Assembly: GCA_963850195.1 (NCBI GenBank)
Contig: CAWKKD010000005.1
Coordinates: 1-64,000 of the forward strand
DNA from: Actinoallomurus sp963850195
Lineage (GTDB): Bacteria; Actinomycetota; Actinomycetes; Streptosporangiales; Streptosporangiaceae
DNA length: 64,000 nt
Direction of reading: 5' to 3'
A model generated the notes under the pieces. The model worked only from the letters and a program-made list of their open reading frames with translations. It ran no database searches and was not told the DNA's origin. Every line of letters starts with the position of its first letter. The first letter of the stretch is position 1. A program made the position numbers and the translations under genes. This document shows, piece by piece, positions 60,247 to 64,000 of the stretch.

Positions 60247-60854
60247 GGCTTCCTCCGCGGCCGGTCACGGGCGCGTAGCAGACGGGCGGTGTCCGATCGT
60301 TCCATCTCGTCCACCGCCAGATCGATGGCGTTGATCGCCGTCGTCAGGCGGGGAATCAGCCGAGCGCTCAGCGCCCGGATCCGCTGCCGTGTCCCGATGA
60401 CCTGTTCGCCCATGAGACGCTCCGCCTCTCGCGCCGTGGCGTGGTGCGTGGCCGCCTCGATCGCAGCGCCGGCGGCCGTCCTGGCCCGGACGGCCGTGGC
60501 GGAGCCGGGCAGTGCGGTCGTGGTGTCCGGCACGGCGCACGTCGCCCCCGCCGGGTACCGCACCCCCATGGTGTCGGTCCATCGCAGCGCCACGTGAGCG
60601 GGTGAGGTACGGGTGCGCAGGGCACTTCGGCCGTCGGCCACGGCCGCCCGCAAGATCCAGGTATCGGCGTCCGCACATGCGGTCGTCCAGATCCTGGCCG
60701 TCCGCTCGGCCTCCGCGGCCAGCCGCCGATGTTCGGCGACCAGGACGCATAGCTTCCGTTCGAGCAGGCTCAGGCCGCGTTCGGCCATGACCAGCCGGCG
60801 GTGCAGCCACAGCCGGCCGGCGCGGCCCGGCGGAACACGAAGCGATCCGTTCAT
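60243..60854 (-). CDS. ntpD: V/A-type ATP synthase subunit D
   Basis: The 203-aa protein is a long helical hairpin typical of the central-stalk D subunit: GRAGRLWLHRRLVMAERGLSLLERKLCVL at the N-terminus and IRALSARLIPRLTTAINAIDLAVDEMERSDTARLLRAR at the C-terminus. ATG 60854 is preferred over the longer reading to 60917, 10 bp after subunit B. It follows A and B in the usual A-B-D order. Confidence 0.85.
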   Translation of the reverse strand: MNGSLRVPPGRAGRLWLHRRLVMAERGLSLLERKLCVLVAEHRRLAAEAERTARIWTTACADADTWILRAAVADGRSALRTRTSPAHVALRWTDTMGVRYPAGATCAVPDTTTALPGSATAVRARTAAGAAIEAATHHATAREAERLMGEQVIGTRQRIRALSARLIPRLTTAINAIDLAVDEMERSDTARLLRARDRPRRKP

Positions 60855-60864
60855 ACCCGGCCAC

Positions 60865-62238
60865 CTACCCTTCCCGGGGAGGCGCGGTCCGGTGCGCGGC
60901 GAGCTCGGCAGGTTCAATCATGGTCAGCTCCCGGCTCGGCAGCGTCGCGAGCGCCTGCCAGACACGGTCGAAGGTCTCGGTGAGACTCCGGCTTTCGTCC
61001 GGACGCTGGGCCACGACCCGGTCCCGAAAGGCGCGCTCGAAGTCCAGATGACCCCGATCGGCGTCGCTGAGCGCGGACATTCCGATCAACTCGGCGAGTT
61101 CACGTGCCTGCCGTGCGCGGGCGAGGGACGCCAGGCACTGGGCGGCCAAGTCCATGTGCGAACGCGTGACGCCCGCGCGCATAAGCCGAGACAGCGAGGC
61201 CAGCGGGTCCACCGGCGGATAGACACCAGCATCGGTGGACAGGACGATCTGACCTTCAGTGATATACCCCGTGAGGTCCGGTACGGGGTGCGTGACGTCC
61301 CCGGCCGGCATGGTCAGCACCGGCACCACCGTGACCGAGCCCGGCACGTCCTGGATCCGGCCGCACCGCTCGTACAGGGAGGCCAGGTCGCTGTAGAGGT
61401 AGCCGGGGTAGGCGCGCCTGGCGGGTATCTCCCCGCGCGCCATCGACGTCTCGCGCAGTGCCTCGCAGTAGCCGGTCATGTCCGCCATGAGCACGAGAAC
61501 GTGCCGTCCGCTCGTGAAGGCGAGGTCCTCGGCGATCGTCAACGCGAGCCTGGGTGTGAGCACCCGTTCAATGACCGGGTCATCGGCCAGGTTGAGCAGC
61601 AACGCCAGTTCTCCGGCGGCCGAACGTTCTTCCAGGGCACCGCGTACGAGGGTGGCGTCGGCGTGCGTCAGCCCCATGGCGGCGAACACCACGCTGAACG
61701 GCTCGTCACCGGCGCTGGCCTGGGCACCGATCTGGGCGGCGAGCTCCAGGTGCGGCAGCCCCGGGGAGGAGAAGATCGCCAGCTTCTGCCCGCGTACGAG
61801 GGTGGCGAGCGCGTCGATCACCGAGACTCCGGTGAGCACCGGGTCGGCGGGTGGCTGCCGGCGCGTGGGATTGAGTGGCGCCCCTGCGACGGGCCGCGTC
61901 GTGCCGCCCCCGATGGGAGGCCCACCGTCGCGCGGCTGGCCCCGGCCGTCGCAGACCCGGCCCAGCCAGCCGACGCCGACGGGGATCCGCAACGGACTCC
62001 CGCTGAACGCAACCCGAACGCCGCCGGGAGCCATCACCTGGGTGCCTTCCAGGACCTGGATGACCGCGAGATCGTGGTCGACCTCCAGGACGAGTCCGTG
62101 TCGTTCCTCCCCTGATTCCAGCCGGACGCGTGCGAACTCGTCCCAGCCCACGCCGCGTACGCCGCGCACCACAATGAGCGGCCCGCGCAACTCCACGATG
62201 TCCGTGTACTCCAGCTCGGGCCACGCGGATTGCGGCAT
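60865..62238 (-). CDS. ntpB: V/A-type ATP synthase subunit B
   Basis: The 457-aa protein has the B-subunit pattern: LEYTDIVELRGPLIVVRGV, LGRVCDGRGQPRDGGPPI, NPTRRQPPADPVLTGVSVIDAL, and the degenerate P-loop position reading FSSPGLPHLELAAQI without a Walker A, as expected for the non-catalytic subunit. Later parts include VVFAAMGLTHADATLVRGAL and PARRAYPGYLYSDLASLYERCGRI. It starts 1 bp after subunit A ends. Confidence 0.93.
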   Translation of the reverse strand: MPQSAWPELEYTDIVELRGPLIVVRGVRGVGWDEFARVRLESGEERHGLVLEVDHDLAVIQVLEGTQVMAPGGVRVAFSGSPLRIPVGVGWLGRVCDGRGQPRDGGPPIGGGTTRPVAGAPLNPTRRQPPADPVLTGVSVIDALATLVRGQKLAIFSSPGLPHLELAAQIGAQASAGDEPFSVVFAAMGLTHADATLVRGALEERSAAGELALLLNLADDPVIERVLTPRLALTIAEDLAFTSGRHVLVLMADMTGYCEALRETSMARGEIPARRAYPGYLYSDLASLYERCGRIQDVPGSVTVVPVLTMPAGDVTHPVPDLTGYITEGQIVLSTDAGVYPPVDPLASLSRLMRAGVTRSHMDLAAQCLASLARARQARELAELIGMSALSDADRGHLDFERAFRDRVVAQRPDESRSLTETFDRVWQALATLPSRELTMIEPAELAAHRTAPPREG

Positions 62239-62239
62239 C

Positions 62240-63889
62240 TCATCCCCCCGGTCCGGGATCGGCCGTCTGCTCCTTTGCCCGCAGCACGCCGGAGAAGTCG
62301 CGTGCTTCGATCTCGTCGGCGGACCTCCCTCGCGCGGCCAGGTCCTCGCATTCCGCCACGGCGTCCAGGACGGTGTCGGTGACGGACACGGTCCGCTCCG
62401 TGCTGCAGAAGGCGTCGGTCGCGCTCAGCGCGCTCTGCTGCAGGACACCCTCGCGCAACAGCCGCCCGGCGAGCAACATCACCCGTTCCCTGACCGGCAG
62501 GGTGGCCGTGCCGACGAGTTCCGCCAGCAGCGCGAGCCGGTCGGACTCGGCGAGCGTCGACGCCATCCGTTCGCGTCGTTCGGCCCAGCCCGGCGCGCCG
62601 TTGCGCGCGTACCAGTCGGCGATGGCGGCCGCGTCGCGGGCGAAGGAGGCGGTCCAGGAGACCGCGGGATAGTGCCGCGCGTACGCCAGGTCACGGTCCA
62701 GACTCCACAGACAGCGGACGAACCGCTGAGTCTGCGTCGTGACCGGCTCGGTCATGTCACCCCCCGGCGGCGAGACGGCACCGATCACGGTGACCGAGCC
62801 CGTCCGGCCACCGAGGGTGGTGAACCGGCCGGCCCGCTCGTAGAAGGCGGCCAGCGCGGACGCCAGGTCCGCCGGGTATCCCTCCTCGGCGGGCAGGACG
62901 CCGTGACGTGAGGCGAACTCCCGCCGCGCCTCGGCCCACCGGGAGGTGGAGTCGGCGATGACGATGGCGTCCAGGCCCATGTCACGGAAATGCTCGGCGA
63001 CGGTGACACCCGTGTAGATGCTGGCCTCGCGCGCCATCATCGGCATGTTGGAGGTGTTGGCGATGATCACCGTGCGATCGGCGAGCCTGCCACCCGTTCG
63101 AGGATCGGGGAGCACGGCCAGCTCCGCGACCGCCTCGGCCATCTCGTTGCCGCGTTCGCCGCAGCCCACATACACGACGACGTCCGCGTCGCACCACTTG
63201 GCGATCTGCTGGAGCAGAATCGTCTTGCCGGTGCCGAACCCGCCGGGAACGGCCACGGTGCCGCCTCGCGAGACCGGCAGCATCAGGTCGATCACCCGCT
63301 GGCCCGTGACCAGCGGGACGACCTCGTCCAGCCGCTCGTGGTACGGCGCCGGTCGCCGTACCGGCCACCGGCGGGTCAGCGTGACATCCCGGCCACCGAC
63401 CGTCGCGACCGCCGTGCTCGGCGCATAGGCGCCGGCGGGGCGGATCGCGGTCACTCGCCCCGGCACGGTGGTCAGCACGGTGTACGCCACCGCGGTCGCG
63501 TCCGTCACGACGCCGATCGGCGACCCGGCCGTCAGCTCGTCGCCGTGCCCTGCGGTCGGCGCGAAGTTCCACCCGCGGTCCATCGCGGCCGGACGTGCCA
63601 CGGTCAGCCACGTGCCGGCGTCGGCCAGGGGACGCAGCAGCCCGTCGAACACACCGCCGAGCAGATGCGGTCCGAGCGGAGCCGACAGCGGCTCACCCCG
63701 GGCCACGGCGGGATCGCCCGGCGCAAGCCCGCCGGTGTACTCGTACGCTTGTACGGTCGCGCTGTCGCCGTGGATCGCCACGACTTCGCCGGGGATGCCC
63801 TCCCGTCCCAACGCTACGAGTTCGAACATGGCCGCCGACAGGCCGCTGGCTTCGACGAGCGGACCGTCGATCCGGGTCAGCACGCCCAC
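62240..63889 (-). CDS. ntpA: V/A-type ATP synthase catalytic subunit A
   Basis: The 549-aa protein carries the catalytic P-loop VPGGFGTGKTILLQQIAKW (usually GPFGSGKT, here GGFGTGKT), VVYVGCGERGNEMAEAVAELA, IANTSNMPMMAREASIYTGV, IVIADSTSRWAEARREFASR, and PAEEGYPADLASALAAFYERAG. All are strongly conserved. The bulge region (residues ~115-180) is short. The GTG start at 63889 overlaps subunit E by 8 bp. V/A-type ATPases are uncommon in actinobacteria, which normally use F-type. This one may be a proton or sodium pump used in stress. Confidence 0.95.
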   Translation of the reverse strand: MGVLTRIDGPLVEASGLSAAMFELVALGREGIPGEVVAIHGDSATVQAYEYTGGLAPGDPAVARGEPLSAPLGPHLLGGVFDGLLRPLADAGTWLTVARPAAMDRGWNFAPTAGHGDELTAGSPIGVVTDATAVAYTVLTTVPGRVTAIRPAGAYAPSTAVATVGGRDVTLTRRWPVRRPAPYHERLDEVVPLVTGQRVIDLMLPVSRGGTVAVPGGFGTGKTILLQQIAKWCDADVVVYVGCGERGNEMAEAVAELAVLPDPRTGGRLADRTVIIANTSNMPMMAREASIYTGVTVAEHFRDMGLDAIVIADSTSRWAEARREFASRHGVLPAEEGYPADLASALAAFYERAGRFTTLGGRTGSVTVIGAVSPPGGDMTEPVTTQTQRFVRCLWSLDRDLAYARHYPAVSWTASFARDAAAIADWYARNGAPGWAERRERMASTLAESDRLALLAELVGTATLPVRERVMLLAGRLLREGVLQQSALSATDAFCSTERTVSVTDTVLDAVAECEDLAARGRSADEIEARDFSGVLRAKEQTADPGPGG

Positions 63890-64000
63890 AGCCGGCCCAC
63901 CTTCGAGCCGAGAAGGTCGACGGCATGGTCGGCCAGCGCGGAGATCGAGCAGTCCACGCGTACCCCCGCCCCGACGCCGGCCACGCCGCCATCGGGAGTC
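63882..64000 (-). CDS. ntpE: V/A-type ATP synthase subunit E (C-terminal part, cut by window edge)
   Basis: The partial reading GGVAGVGAGVRVDCSISALA, then DHAVDLLGSKVGRLWAC and stop, fits the conserved end of subunit E (the GvvV.s..grI.vdnTl..rl type). Its position before subunit A supports this. The rest of the gene is to the right of the window. Confidence 0.55.

Overview
The window is high-GC DNA with actinomycete coding habits: frequent GTG starts, 4-bp ATGA/GTGA stop-start overlaps, WS/DGAT and V/A-ATPase genes, and DevR/DosR-style boxes. I would place it in a Streptomyces- or Streptosporangiales-like actinobacterium; the sequence alone does not fix the genus. About half of it is accessory DNA crowded with remnants of one IS family, whose ends read TGTGNN.TGCCGAAAA or TGTGGNGCTCGAAAA with an inner GACCTG.

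Region 1 (1-19973) looks like the right part of an integrated element. It starts in the 3' end of a tyrosine integrase cut by an IS, then holds an IS630 relic and a trypco1/trypsin-like protease pair (protease frameshifted). Next comes a five-gene divergent locus: Ser/Thr kinase with MgtE-N-like repeats and a DUF4407 membrane protein on the minus strand, and a vWA-like protein, a P-loop GTPase and an 846-aa GAP1-like partner on the plus strand. It closes with a frameshifted serine hydrolase, a methyltransferase fragment and a MazF/RHH toxin-antitoxin pair. The trypco and GTPase sets resemble the NTP-dependent biological-conflict systems described in multicellular bacteria.

Region 2 (19974-34636) is a second element bounded by two copies of a 28-bp core from the 3' end of tRNA-Val, each preceded by a related hairpin block. 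A decayed integrase sits beside the left copy. The cargo is a secreted putative-Ig protein and a 12-gene minus-strand operon: GmhA-, GmhB-, HddA- and HddC-like enzymes of the NDP-heptose pathway, an aminotransferase, an epimerase, a glycosyltransferase, two methyltransferases, a HAD, a NUDIX enzyme and an MFS exporter. It reads as a compact cluster for an amino/methylated heptose glycoconjugate or small molecule.

Region 3 (34.6-44 kb) holds a VOC fragment, a large membrane protein, a two-component system, a secreted phosphoesterase, a STAS protein, and a cspA plus DEAD-box helicase pair with long leaders, separated by IS graveyards.

Region 4 (44-64 kb) looks like a dormancy/hypoxia island: an IS-truncated ornithine carbamoyltransferase with carbamate kinase, a PPOX remnant, several universal stress proteins (one split by a MITE-like insert), an Acg-type nitroreductase, a GNAT-acyl-CoA synthetase fusion and V/A-ATPase subunits E-A-B-D. 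DosR-like palindromes lie upstream of three of these transcription units. Embedded here is a 2,423-residue secreted protein built from about fifteen 115-aa repeats.
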